From Hoylesella pleuritidis JCM 14110 (GTDB lineage Bacteria; Bacteroidota; Bacteroidia; Bacteroidales; Bacteroidaceae): a DNA stretch of 64,000 nt. The translations under genes were made by a program, and so were the position numbers. How positions within the stretch are numbered: position 1 is the stretch's first letter; the number at the start of each line of letters is the position of its first letter. Positions 26,775-36,047 of the stretch are shown here, in pieces. The notes beneath the pieces are model-generated. The model was not told where the DNA came from. It worked only from the letters and a program-made list of their open reading frames with translations, and did not search any database. The stretch lies in NCBI RefSeq assembly GCF_000613725.1, contig NZ_BAJN01000006.1, forward strand, positions 84,877 through 148,876, written 5' to 3'.

Positions 26775-27917
26775 TCAGGCGTTTTTTAACAAGCGGATCA
26801 TCATCTTTGCAGCTTGATCGGGGGCTATATCGTCACCCAAACGATGACGAATGTCGGCATAGTCTTGCAACATTTTCGCGCGATAAGACATGTCGTTGAG
26901 GAGCCGGTTGAGTTCTCCGGCGATGTTATCTACAGTGAACCGATCGGCCAACAGCTCTTGGACGACTTCACGATCGGCAATGAGATTGACCAGAGAGATA
27001 TATTTCACTTGGATGATATGATTGAAAGCGAAACGGATGAGATGCGGAACGGGCGTCTCATAACACACCACTTGGGGAACATCCAACAATGCCGTCTCGA
27101 GCGTTGCAGTTCCGCTTGTGACAAGCGCTGCGGCCGAATGCGAGAGGAGTGCGTATGTTTGATCTTTCATCAACACGACATTCGTACCCGAAATGAATTT
27201 CTCATAATACGCCTCTTCAATCGACGGCGCACCCGCCAACACCATTTGGCAATTCGGGAAACGGCTGGCAGCTTCGATCATAGCCGGTAAATTATCTTTG
27301 ATTTCCTGTCGTCGACTGCCTGCCAACAAAGCAATGACAGGTTTGTCGAGCGCCAATCCATTCTTTCTTTTAAAAGCTTCGGCCGTCTGCTGATAATCTT
27401 TTCGGAACAGCCGAACCTCATCTGCCGTGGGGTTTCCTACATAATGGATAGGATAATGATGCTTCTGCTCATAGAAAGGGACCTCAAATGGCAGAATCGA
27501 GAACAGTTCGTCGACATCTCTCTTGATGTTTTTAATGCGGTATTCTTTCCATGCCCAGATCTTCGGTGAGATGTAATAGTAGACGGGGATACGGCTGTGC
27601 GCGTGGATATAACGGGCAATATTGAGGTTGAAACCAGGATAATCGACCAAAATCAAAACGTCGGGCTGCCACTGAATGATATCTCGTTTGCATGTGGCCA
27701 TTGCCTGAAAGATGGTGCGCAAGTGCAGTAGCACAGGCACGAATCCCATATAAGCCATATCCTTATAGTGACGAATGCATGTGCCCCCAACCGCAGTCAT
27801 CAGATCGCCGCCCACAAACCGGAACTCGGTTTGCGGGTCTTCAGCTTGCAAGGAGCGCATTAGGTGTGATGCGTGAAGGTCGCCCGAGGCTTCGCCTACT
27901 ATCAAATAATACCTCAT
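26775..27917 (-). CDS. lpxB: Lipid-A-disaccharide synthase
   Basis: 380 residues. MRYYLIVGEASGDLHASHLMRSL at the N-terminus, FMG-type ILVDYPGFNLNIARY, YYISPKIWAWKEYRI, GNPTADEV, LLAGSRRQEIKDNLP, and VTSGTATLETALLDVPQVVCY are family motifs. It condenses UDP-2,3-diacylglucosamine with lipid X on the inner membrane. It follows surE by 57 bp on the same strand. Confidence 0.96.
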   Translation of the reverse strand: MRYYLIVGEASGDLHASHLMRSLQAEDPQTEFRFVGGDLMTAVGGTCIRHYKDMAYMGFVPVLLHLRTIFQAMATCKRDIIQWQPDVLILVDYPGFNLNIARYIHAHSRIPVYYYISPKIWAWKEYRIKNIKRDVDELFSILPFEVPFYEQKHHYPIHYVGNPTADEVRLFRKDYQQTAEAFKRKNGLALDKPVIALLAGSRRQEIKDNLPAMIEAASRFPNCQMVLAGAPSIEEAYYEKFISGTNVVLMKDQTYALLSHSAAALVTSGTATLETALLDVPQVVCYETPVPHLIRFAFNHIIQVKYISLVNLIADREVVQELLADRFTVDNIAGELNRLLNDMSYRAKMLQDYADIRHRLGDDIAPDQAAKMMIRLLKNA

Positions 27918-27974
27918 TTTAGTTGAAAGTTAAGGGCTGAAAGTCAAGAGTTGTCCAATTAGAATTGTCAATTG

Positions 27975-28751
27975 TCAGTTCTCAACGATCAACTTCTGCA
28001 CCTCTTTCATTGCTTCATATGCCGTGACATCCATCGTTGTAGGCGTTATTGAGACGTAACCGTGTGTGAGAGCCCAGCTGTCTGTGTCCTCAGCCTGCGG
28101 TTCATCGTTGGTATATTCACCCGTCATCCAAAAGTAATCATAACCGTGCGGATGACGCATTTTCACGCATTCGTTATCCCACGTGCCGTAAGCCATCCGG
28201 CAAATTTTCACACCTCGGAACTCAGTCAGCTTCGGGAAGTTGACGTTTAGACACACGCCTTTGGGCAAACCGGTCGTTAACACACGTGTGACAATCTGTC
28301 GAACAAGCGGTCGCAAGGGCGTAAAGTCGGCGTCATCACGATGATCACAGAGCGAAAAAGCTATCGAAGGAATATATTTCATACAGCCTTCCATCGTAAC
28401 CCCCATCGTTCCGCTGTAATGCGAATTAACTGAAGCGTTATCTCCATGATTGATTCCGCCGATTATAATATCAGGCTTTCGGTCGTGGAAAAACTGATCC
28501 AAAGCTAACTTTACACAGTCAGCCGGTGTACCGCTGCACGACCATACTTCGGCATTTTCAATCGGCCGGCGCAGCTTCAAGCGCAAAGGCTCGGCTGCAG
28601 AAAAGGCACAAGAGAATCCCGAGCGGGCCGATTCAGGGGCACAAACAAGAATATCGCCTAAATCACTGAGCATTGCTACCAAACTGCGTAACCCTTTGGC
28701 GTGATAACCGTCATCGTTTGAGATTAATATAAAAGGTCTCTTTTTATCCAT
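27975..28751 (-). CDS. surE: 5'/3'-nucleotidase SurE
   Basis: 258 residues. ILISNDDGYHAKGLRSLV (Asp-Asp metal ligands), CAPESARSGFSCAFS, IIGGINHGDNASVNSHYSGTMGVTMEG and VCLNVNFP are diagnostic. It hydrolyses nucleoside monophosphates in the cytosol. First gene of the surE-lpxB pair. Confidence 0.95.
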   Translation of the reverse strand: MDKKRPFILISNDDGYHAKGLRSLVAMLSDLGDILVCAPESARSGFSCAFSAAEPLRLKLRRPIENAEVWSCSGTPADCVKLALDQFFHDRKPDIIIGGINHGDNASVNSHYSGTMGVTMEGCMKYIPSIAFSLCDHRDDADFTPLRPLVRQIVTRVLTTGLPKGVCLNVNFPKLTEFRGVKICRMAYGTWDNECVKMRHPHGYDYFWMTGEYTNDEPQAEDTDSWALTHGYVSITPTTMDVTAYEAMKEVQKLIVEN

Positions 28752-28774
28752 AAATTATAACTGTTTTCAGATTG

Positions 28775-28782
28775 CAAAAGTA
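28775..28782 (-). promoter_or_regulatory. Promoter -7 box for surE-lpxB
   Basis: TACTTTTG on the minus strand, 23 bp before the ATG; divergent from the parA box 42 bp away. Confidence 0.6.
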
Positions 28783-28823
28783 CGAAAAAACCTTTAATCT
28801 ACCGCTTTCTCACATAAAATATG

Positions 28824-28831
28824 TATCTTTG
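28824..28831 (+). promoter_or_regulatory. Promoter -7 box for the parA operon
   Basis: TATCTTTG, 33 bp before the ATG at 28865. Confidence 0.65.
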
Positions 28832-28864
28832 CAATCTACATTTCATAGAAGAAAGAAGAATCAA

Positions 28865-29632
28865 ATGGGAAAAATTATCGCATTAGCCAATCAAAAGGGA
28901 GGTGTCGGTAAGACGACAACGACCATCAATCTTGCTGCTTCGCTTGCCACACTCGAGAAGAGTGTCCTTGTGGTTGATGCCGACCCGCAGGCCAATGCAT
29001 CAAGTGGCTTGGGCGTAGACATCAAAGAGGTGGATTGTTCTCTTTATGAGTGCATCATCGATCACGCTGATGTGCGCGATGCAGTCTATACCACCGATAT
29101 CGACGGTTTAGACATAATCCCAAGCCATATCGACCTTGTAGGAGCGGAAATAGAGATGCTCAATATCGAGAATCGTGAGAAAGTGATCAAGAATTTGCTT
29201 GATACCATCCGCCAAGAATACGACTATATCCTTATCGATTGCTCACCTTCGTTGGGCCTGATCACTGTAAATGCTCTCACGGCTGCTGATTCCGTAATCA
29301 TTCCTGTACAATGCGAATACTTCGCTTTGGAAGGAATCAGCAAACTGCTGAATACAATTAAGATTATCAAAAGCAAGCTCAATCCGGCTTTGGAGATTGA
29401 AGGTTTCTTGCTGACAATGTATGACAGCCGGTTGCGTTTGGCCAACCAGATTTATGACGAGGTAAAACGCCACTTCCAAGAACTGGTCTTCAAGACTGTT
29501 ATTCAGCGCAATGTGAAGCTCAGCGAGAGTCCGAGCCACGGTCTTCCGGTTATTCTTTACGATGCCGATTCTACCGGATCAAAGAATCATTTGGCACTGG
29601 CTAAGGAGATTATCAGCAAGAGCGAGAGTTAG
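28865..29632 (+). CDS. parA: Chromosome partitioning ATPase ParA (Soj)
   Basis: 255 residues from ATG at 28865. Deviant Walker A KGGVGKTTTTINLA, VVDADPQANAS, IDCSPSLGLITVNALTAAD, and the PVILYDADSTGSKNHLALAKEI tail. Short chromosomal type without an N-terminal HTH. It works with ParB and parS in origin segregation. First gene of the parA-parB-DUF5683-lytic transglycosylase-relA series. Confidence 0.96.
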   Translation: MGKIIALANQKGGVGKTTTTINLAASLATLEKSVLVVDADPQANASSGLGVDIKEVDCSLYECIIDHADVRDAVYTTDIDGLDIIPSHIDLVGAEIEMLNIENREKVIKNLLDTIRQEYDYILIDCSPSLGLITVNALTAADSVIIPVQCEYFALEGISKLLNTIKIIKSKLNPALEIEGFLLTMYDSRLRLANQIYDEVKRHFQELVFKTVIQRNVKLSESPSHGLPVILYDADSTGSKNHLALAKEIISKSES

Positions 29633-29634
29633 GG

Positions 29635-29733
29635 TTTTAGTTTTTGAGTTTTCGAGTTGATAGGTTTTCTCTATTGAGATATATCGGCTCTGAACTCAAA
29701 AAACTAAAAAACTTGAGAACTCAAAAACTAAAA
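29635..29733. repeat. AGTTTTTGAGTT-family hairpin between parA and parB
   Basis: Arms of 24 bp (29635-29658 and 29710-29733, two mismatches) made of degenerate AAGTTTTTGAGTT words. The same words form hairpins at 45396-45451 and 55940-56042. It fills most of the 117-bp gap between parA and parB. Confidence 0.7.
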
Positions 29734-29749
29734 TAACTCATCAACTTAT

Positions 29750-30642
29750 ATGGTTGTACATAAGAAATTCAATGCGCTGGGGCGTGGACTCGATGCTCTT
29801 ATTTCCACCGAAGCAGTTCGTACTCAGGGCAGTTCGACGATAAACGAGATCCAGATAGACCAGATTCAGGCCAATCCGAACCAACCTCGGCGCGAGTTTG
29901 ACGAAGAATCGTTGCAAGAATTAGCCATAGTATTCGCGAAATCGGCATTGTTCAGCCTATCACACTGCGTCAGATTGCCGACAACAAATTTCAGATCGTA
30001 GCCGGCGAACGGCGCTGGCGAGCCTCACAGATCGCTGGATTGAAAGCCATTCCAGCCTATATCCGTACCATCGACGATGAAACTGTGATGGAAATGGCAC
30101 TTGTCGAGAATATCCAACGTGAAGATTTGAACGCCATCGAAATTGCTTTGGCCTACGAACATTTGATGGAAAACAGCGGAATGACACAAGAGAAGGTGGC
30201 TGAAAGAGTCGGAAAGAGTCGTACGGCAGTGGCTAACTATCTGCGATTATTGAAACTTCCCGCCCAGGTTCAAATGGCTTTACAAAAGAAAGAGATTGAT
30301 ATGGGGCACGCCAGGGCCTTGCTCTCACTCGAAAGCCCGTCTATGCAAATCAAACTTTTCAAGGAAATACAGAAAAACGGATACTCGGTACGCAAGGTGG
30401 AAGATCTTGTGCGCAATTTTAAAAGCAGTGAAACCGATGGCGACGAATTACAGAAGATTACCCTGCGACCCCAACTCCCCAAAGAGTTCAATGTCTTGAA
30501 AAAACGCCTCTCTGCGTTCCTTAATACCCAAGTACAAATGAGTTGTTCGGCAAAAGGCAAAGGAAAAATTACTATTCCGTTTGCAGACGAACAGGAATTG
30601 GAACGCATTATGAATATTTTCGATAAACTGAAAGAGCAGTAA
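29750..30642 (+). CDS. parB: Chromosome partitioning protein ParB, frameshifted
   Basis: About 297 residues when joined. The first frame (VHKKFNALGRGLDALIS ... IDQIQANPNQPRREFDEESLQELA) carries the N-terminal ParA-activating region and the start of the ParB/Srx domain. The second continues SIREIGIVQPITLRQIADNKFQIVAGERRWRASQIAGL, then the HTH (MTQEKVAERVGKSRTAVANYLRLLKLP). One base is missing at about 29923-29930 (GCCATAGTATTCGC). It binds parS and loads SMC. No classical parS-like TGTTTCACGTGAAACA is evident in the window. Confidence 0.92.
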
Positions 30643-30646
30643 CAGC

Positions 30647-31375
30647 GTGGACAGACATCATCATAAGATATTACTTTTATTGCTGATTGTCAGTATTTTA
30701 TTAGTCATTGCCCCCCGATCGGTATTCGCTGGGGAACTGGACACATTGCAAGTAACGGTCAATCACGATGCAAAAAGCATCGAATCGGAAAGCGAAACAC
30801 CGTTAGATACACTGCAAAAGACCGTTCTTCAGAATACGCCTAAAAAGAAACCGGCACGTGATTGGGCCACTTGGCATCCCAATCCCAAGCGAGCATTGTG
30901 GCTTGCATTGGTTCTACCTGGTGCTGGACAAATCTATAATCGTAAGTATTGGAAGTTACCATTAGTATATGGAGGCTTTGTTGGCTGTGTCTATGCAATG
31001 CGATGGAACGACCAGATGTACCACGATTACTCACAGGCATATTTAGATATATCGGATGATGACCCCAACACGCAGAGCTATAACCAGTTTCTGCATTTAG
31101 GAAAAGCCATTACTAAGGAAAATATGGCTACCTATCAGAATCTCTTCAAGCAGCGAAAAGATCGCTATCGGAGATGGCGCGATCTCAGCTTCTTTTGTCT
31201 TTTGGGCGTCTATGCTTTGTCGGTCATCGATGCTTATGTAGATGCTTCGCTCTCTGAATTTGACATTTCAAATAATCTCAGTCTACGAGTTGAACCGGCC
31301 ATCATCAATAATCGTATTTCGCGTAACCCATTTACGGCTTCTGCTGTGGGACTACAATGCAGCTTGAATTTTTAA
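30647..31375 (+). CDS. DUF5683 membrane protein
   Basis: 242 residues from a GTG start 4 bp after parB. Signal-like N-terminal helix (ILLLLLIVSILLVIAP), then NPKRALWLALVLPGAGQIYNRKYWKLPLVYGGFVGCVYAM, the core of DUF5683 (two helices), and a C-terminal helix FFCLLGVYALSVIDAYVDASL. Conserved beside parB in Bacteroidetes; molecular role unknown. Confidence 0.85.
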   Translation: MDRHHHKILLLLLIVSILLVIAPRSVFAGELDTLQVTVNHDAKSIESESETPLDTLQKTVLQNTPKKKPARDWATWHPNPKRALWLALVLPGAGQIYNRKYWKLPLVYGGFVGCVYAMRWNDQMYHDYSQAYLDISDDDPNTQSYNQFLHLGKAITKENMATYQNLFKQRKDRYRRWRDLSFFCLLGVYALSVIDAYVDASLSEFDISNNLSLRVEPAIINNRISRNPFTASAVGLQCSLNF

Positions 31376-31406
31376 AACGGAAACAGAAAAAACAGCAAAC
31401 AAAATA

Positions 31407-32753
31407 ATGAAAAGAATTTATTTACAGATAGTCACAATGTTTTTCTTTAGCGTTTGCACCATACAAGCGCAGACAGAAGATAAGAAAGCTAACGAGATTA
31501 CGGTTACTAATGCACAAGGCAAACAAGAAGTGATCGATGTGCCCGAGGCTATGAACACAGAAGTTGACAGTCTGCTGAATTTATATTACACGAAAAACTA
31601 CCTCCATCCGGATACCGGTTGCAATCTGCCCAACGTGAATCCGATTTACGATAAAAGTGTTTACATCGATCGTTTGAGGCGAATCCCGTCGGTGATAGAG
31701 CTTCCCTACAATGAAGTTGTGCAAAAGTTCATCGACCGTTATAGCGGGCGTCTGCGCCGTTCGGTAAGTTATATGCTCGGTGCATCTAACTTTTATATTC
31801 CGATCTTTGAACAGGCGCTTGAGACTTACGGGCTTCCGCTCGAACTAAAATATCTTCCCGTAATCGAGTCTGCGCTCAACCCGAAAGCCGTTTCACGTGT
31901 AGGTGCCACGGGGTTGTGGCAGTTTATGCTTGGAACGGGCAAACGGTACGGCCTTGAAATAAACTCGCTTGTCGATGAAAGACGCGACCCCGTAAAGGCA
32001 TCTTATGCCGCTGCACATTACCTGAGCGACTTATACAAGATCTTCGGAGACTGGAATCTCGTCATCGCTGCTTATAATGCGGGCCCCGATAAGATAACAA
32101 AAGCCATCCATCGAGCCAAAGGTCAGACCGATTATTGGCAAATTTACCCTTATCTTCCGCAAGAAACGAGAGGCTATGTACCTGCTTTTATCGCGGCCAA
32201 CTACATTATGAACTATTACTGTGAGCACAATATCTGCCCGTTAGTAACAGATCTTCCAGCCAAGACCGATACTGTTTTAGTGAACCGTGATATTCATTTT
32301 GACCAGATTGCCCATGTGCTTCACATCGATACCGAGCAATTATTGGAACTTAATCCGCAGTATCGTCGCAATGTAATCAATGGCAGTTCGCAGCCGTCTG
32401 CATTGCGTTTGCCTGCTGCTTTAATTAATACCTTTATTGATAAAGCCGACTCCATTTATGCGTATAACCCCGACGAGCTGCTCAACAAGCGTACAGAGGT
32501 CGTTGTGAATGATGATGTTCCGATGTATACGAGTCCTCGGAAGACTTACAGTCGTAAGTCGGGCAGGCACACAAAAGAGACTCGTCGGCACGGGAAAAAG
32601 CAGCGTTCGCAGGGCAAGAGTATTACAATTAAGGATGGTGATACGCTCTCTGAAATTGCCGCCCGTAATCACACAACAGTCAAGAAACTGCGAAAACTGA
32701 ACAATATAAGCGGTTCTAATATTCGCGCCGGCAAGAAAATCAAAGTTAAGTAA
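31407..32753 (+). CDS. MltD-like lytic transglycosylase with LysM
   Basis: 448 residues with signal peptide. SLT domain: LPVIESALNPKAVSRVGATGLWQFMLGTGKRYGLEINSLVDERRDP (catalytic Glu in ESALNP), then WNLVIAAYNAGPDKI. A linker rich in Lys/Arg is followed by a LysM motif (ITIKDGDTLSEIAARNHTTVKKLRKLNNI). It cleaves peptidoglycan in the periplasm. The linker length and single clear LysM resemble Bacteroidales MltD. Confidence 0.93.
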   Translation: MKRIYLQIVTMFFFSVCTIQAQTEDKKANEITVTNAQGKQEVIDVPEAMNTEVDSLLNLYYTKNYLHPDTGCNLPNVNPIYDKSVYIDRLRRIPSVIELPYNEVVQKFIDRYSGRLRRSVSYMLGASNFYIPIFEQALETYGLPLELKYLPVIESALNPKAVSRVGATGLWQFMLGTGKRYGLEINSLVDERRDPVKASYAAAHYLSDLYKIFGDWNLVIAAYNAGPDKITKAIHRAKGQTDYWQIYPYLPQETRGYVPAFIAANYIMNYYCEHNICPLVTDLPAKTDTVLVNRDIHFDQIAHVLHIDTEQLLELNPQYRRNVINGSSQPSALRLPAALINTFIDKADSIYAYNPDELLNKRTEVVVNDDVPMYTSPRKTYSRKSGRHTKETRRHGKKQRSQGKSITIKDGDTLSEIAARNHTTVKKLRKLNNISGSNIRAGKKIKVK

Positions 32754-32779
32754 GGCGTCTTCATACAGCAATCAACAAT

Positions 32780-35062
32780 ATGGAAACAGACAAGATACAG
32801 CAAGACGACAAAGAGAAAGAGGCCACCGAGAATCGAATGGTTGACCAGGCGTTTCAGCATTTGCTTGAAACATACTTGGCATCACGCCATCGCAAGAAGG
32901 TGGATATCATCACTAAGGCTTTCCATTTTGCGCGTCAGGCACATAAAGGAGTGCGTAGACTGTCCGGCGAACCATACATAATGCATCCCATTGCGGTTGC
33001 TCAGATTGCCTGTGAAGAGATGGGACTCGGGTCGACCAGCATCTGTTCGGCCTTGCTCCACGATGTAGTCGAAGACACGGATTATACTGTCGAGGATATT
33101 GAAAACATCTTCGGCCCTAAGATTGCACAAATAGTCGACGGACTGACAAAGATTAGCGGCGGCATATTCGGCGATAAAGCGTCGGCCCAAGCAGAGAATT
33201 TCAAGAAGCTTTTGCTCACAATGAGCGATGATATACGTGTTATTCTCATCAAAATTTGTGACCGGTTGCACAATATGCGCACGTTGGCCAGCCAACCGGC
33301 AAACAAGAAATACAAGATCGCTGGTGAAACTTTGTATATCTATGCACCGTTAGCCAATCGTTTAGGATTGAATAAAATCAAGACCGAACTTGAAGATTTG
33401 AGTTTCCGCTACGAGCATCCCGAAGAATATGAAAATATCAAGCGCAAACTCTCTCTGACCAAAGAGCAACGCGACCTACTGTTTGAACAGTTCACGGGTC
33501 CTATCAAATCGGCTCTCGATAAGATGGGAATCGGTTACCAAATCAAGGCTCGTGTAAAAAGTCCTTACTCTATTTGGAGTAAGATGCAGAATAAACACGT
33601 TACCTTTGACGAGATTTATGACATCCTCGCTGTGCGTATTATCTTCACGCCTAAACAGCAAGAAGACGAAATAAACGAATGCTTTAATATCTACGTTGCC
33701 ATCAGTAAAATCTACAAATCACACCCTGACCGACTGCGCGATTGGCTCAATCATCCCAAGGCCAACGGTTATCAGGCTCTCCACGTGACGCTGATGAGCA
33801 AGCAAGGACGATGGATCGAGGTGCAGATTCGCAGTGAACGGATGAACGAAATTGCCGAACAGGGGTTCGCAGCACACTGGAAATACAAGGCTGGTAATGA
33901 AATAGCCGAAGACGAGGGCGAACTGAACGACTGGTTGGGAACCATCAAAGAGATTCTCGATGACCCGCAACCGGATGCAATGGACTTTCTCGATGCCATC
34001 AAACTCAATCTTTTTGCGTCCGAGATATTTGTTTTCACGCCCAAAGGAGAAATTAAAACACTGCCCGCCGGATGCACGGCGCTCGACTTTGCATTTCAAA
34101 TTCACACGTTCTTAGGTAGTCATTGCATTGGTGCCAAGGTCAATCACAAACTTGTTCCGTTAAGTCATCGTCTGCAAAGCGGCGATCAAGTGGAGATACT
34201 TACATCCAAATCACAGCACGTTCAGCCTTCGTGGATCAACTTCGTATCTACTGCCAAGGCCAAGGCTAAGATTCAAGCGATTCTCAGAAGAAACAATCGC
34301 GAGGTGCAAAAGCACGGTGAAACGCTACTGAACAACTGGTTGAAAAAGAACAATTTAGAGTTGACGACCTCGGTGTTAGACCAACTTTGTAGGTTTCATG
34401 AAGTGCAAAAGTACGATAATCTTTTCTTAGCTTTAGGCGAAAAAACCATTATTCTTGGTGACAAAGATCTCGATGAGCTGCACGGAAGGAATCGGGATAG
34501 GGAATCGGGAACATCGGGTTGGCGCAGATATGTACCTTTCTTGGGCCACGATAAAAAGAAAAAAGCAGTGGCGGAAACCACCGATCCACTTATCGTCGAT
34601 AAAGATTTCAACAAGAAAAAGCCCTGTATCATCACCGAAAATTCCATTGGTCGCTATATCTTTCCTACCTGTTGCCATCCTATTCCGGGCGATGATATCC
34701 TTGGATATATCGATAATAAGAATCAGATTGAGATTCACAAGCGTACCTGTTCGGTAGCAAGCAAACTCAAATCCAGCTTCGGTAATCGCATTCTTGATGC
34801 TCAATGGGATATGCACCGTAAGTTACTCTTCGATGCAACGATTGCTATTCACGGTATCGATCGTACCGGAATGTTGCACGATGTGGCTGATGTCATCTCC
34901 GGCGAACTTAATGTAAACATCCATAAAATCACCATTTCCAGCGATGAAGGTATCTTCAACGGAGTCATTGAACTGCGCGTTCACGACCGCGAAGATGTAA
35001 AAACCGTTATGGATCAGCTCCGAAAAATTCCCGATATGCAAGAACTCCAAGAGCTACTTTGA
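32780..35062 (+). CDS. relA: Bifunctional (p)ppGpp synthetase/hydrolase (RelA/SpoT family)
   Basis: 760 residues. HD hydrolase (ALLHDVVEDTDYTVEDI and DRLHNMRTL), synthetase domain (KSPYSIWSKMQNK ... RLRDWLNHPKANGYQALHVTLM), TGS (IFVFTPKGEIKTLPAGCTALDFAFQIH), zinc-finger-like helical region (PTCCHPIPGDDILGYI) and C-terminal ACT (IAIHGIDRTGMLHDVADVISGE). The HD and ED residues are intact, so hydrolysis as well as synthesis is expected. Last gene of the parA operon. Confidence 0.95.
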   Translation: METDKIQQDDKEKEATENRMVDQAFQHLLETYLASRHRKKVDIITKAFHFARQAHKGVRRLSGEPYIMHPIAVAQIACEEMGLGSTSICSALLHDVVEDTDYTVEDIENIFGPKIAQIVDGLTKISGGIFGDKASAQAENFKKLLLTMSDDIRVILIKICDRLHNMRTLASQPANKKYKIAGETLYIYAPLANRLGLNKIKTELEDLSFRYEHPEEYENIKRKLSLTKEQRDLLFEQFTGPIKSALDKMGIGYQIKARVKSPYSIWSKMQNKHVTFDEIYDILAVRIIFTPKQQEDEINECFNIYVAISKIYKSHPDRLRDWLNHPKANGYQALHVTLMSKQGRWIEVQIRSERMNEIAEQGFAAHWKYKAGNEIAEDEGELNDWLGTIKEILDDPQPDAMDFLDAIKLNLFASEIFVFTPKGEIKTLPAGCTALDFAFQIHTFLGSHCIGAKVNHKLVPLSHRLQSGDQVEILTSKSQHVQPSWINFVSTAKAKAKIQAILRRNNREVQKHGETLLNNWLKKNNLELTTSVLDQLCRFHEVQKYDNLFLALGEKTIILGDKDLDELHGRNRDRESGTSGWRRYVPFLGHDKKKKAVAETTDPLIVDKDFNKKKPCIITENSIGRYIFPTCCHPIPGDDILGYIDNKNQIEIHKRTCSVASKLKSSFGNRILDAQWDMHRKLLFDATIAIHGIDRTGMLHDVADVISGELNVNIHKITISSDEGIFNGVIELRVHDREDVKTVMDQLRKIPDMQELQELL

Positions 35063-35082
35063 GCTTTTGCTAAGACGAAAAG

Positions 35083-35116
35083 GGGATGCCATCTTGCAAA
35101 ATGACATCCCTCTTTA
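35083..35116 (+). terminator. Intrinsic terminator of the parA-relA operon
   Basis: GGGATGCCAT (35083-35092) pairs with ATGACATCCC (35101-35110) with one mismatch, followed by TCTTTATT. Also lies between convergent relA and merR. Confidence 0.8.
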
Positions 35117-35124
35117 TTATAAAT

Positions 35125-35475
35125 TCACACCAAACCGTCAAGCTGAAGCTTGAGTTCTTTCAGTTGATCACGTACGGAGATGAGGGTAGTAAGTACTTCC
35201 GCACTTTTGTCAACCCCCTTTCGATTCTCGTTGATCATCTTTCTCGCAGCTGCTAATTTGAATCCCCGCACTTTCACCAGCGTGTAGATACTGCGCAAGA
35301 GTTCAATATCCTTCTCGGTATATTGTCTGACTTTCGTAATTGATTGCGTCTTAGGCTTGAGCTGCGGGAGCTCCGTCTCCCAATATCTCAGGGTACTTTC
35401 GTTCACGCCTATCATCGCTGCAACTTCCTTAATGGAGTAATACAACTTCAAATTTTTATCCGGATTCAGTGGCAT
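35125..35475 (-). CDS. MerR-family transcriptional regulator
   Basis: 116 residues. Winged HTH at the N-terminus: LYYSIKEVAAMIGVNESTLRYWETELPQLKPKTQSITKVRQYTEKDIELLRSI, then a short dimerisation helix. No cysteine sensor motif. Monocistronic and highly conserved in Bacteroidales as a stand-alone regulator; targets unknown. Confidence 0.9.
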   Translation of the reverse strand: MPLNPDKNLKLYYSIKEVAAMIGVNESTLRYWETELPQLKPKTQSITKVRQYTEKDIELLRSIYTLVKVRGFKLAAARKMINENRKGVDKSAEVLTTLISVRDQLKELKLQLDGLV

Positions 35476-35493
35476 AACAATCTACTTTGTCTG

Positions 35494-35501
35494 CAAAAAT
35501 A
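35494..35501 (-). promoter_or_regulatory. Promoter -7 box for merR
   Basis: TATTTTTG on the minus strand, 18 bp before the ATG. Confidence 0.55.
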
Positions 35502-35736
35502 CTGAAAATATTCAAGAAAACTATTCCCTTTTCTCCTTATTTTATATATCTTAGAGAACGGCCTCACCCTCTATCTCTCTCCCTTGGGAGAGAAAATATA
35601 TCCATTAGTCGGTAAACGCACAGCTTATAATAATCTGTATTAGAGAGGAAAACGTCTTGTTTATCTGTATTGGAGGACGATTGGTGCATCATCCTCCAAT
35701 CAAACATAAATCCAAAAGAATAAAAACGGAACAGAA

Positions 35737-35923
35737 TTTGTATGTGATTGATTTTCTGCAACATACAGATCTCTTTTCAATTAATGGTTACTTGCACGGC
35801 AATTAACGGTTGAACGCACAATGAAAAACGGTTAAACGACAAGTGTTTAACCGTTAATTACAGGACGATTGACAGTTCATCAGGAAGCAATTTGTATATC
35901 ATTGATTTTCAGTAACATATAAT
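35737..35923. repeat. 187-bp lattice element C (complete)
   Basis: Left dyad 35737-35769 (TTTGTATGTGA, loop TTGATTTTCTG, CAACATACAGA); cores at 35781, 35803, 35825, 35847 and 35869 (TTAATGGTTA, TTAACGGTTG, AAAACGGTTA, TTAACCGTTA, TTGACAGTTC); right dyad 35891-35923 (loop TTGATTTTCAG). Offsets 44, 22 and 22 as in the other copies. It lies between divergent merR and alaS, 77 bp upstream of the alaS promoter. Confidence 0.92.
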
Positions 35924-35999
35924 AAGCCGCAACGTTTTTCCCTTGGGGGCTTCTTTCTAAAAATAATTCACCCAACCATAAGGTTTGAAAAAAATTGCG

Positions 36000-36007
36000 T
36001 ACTTTTG
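36000..36007 (+). promoter_or_regulatory. Promoter -7 box for alaS
   Basis: TACTTTTG, about 40 bp before the ATG at 36048. Confidence 0.6.
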
Positions 36008-36047
36008 CATTCAATTATTCAAGAATATATCAATTCTGGCGAAATAA

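Noticed and set aside
28865..30642. The TTAACSGTTAA cores as parS sites for the nearby parA/parB
   Set aside because: They do not resemble the conserved parS 16-mer, and none lies within the parAB genes or their upstream region; the nearest array is over 2 kb away.
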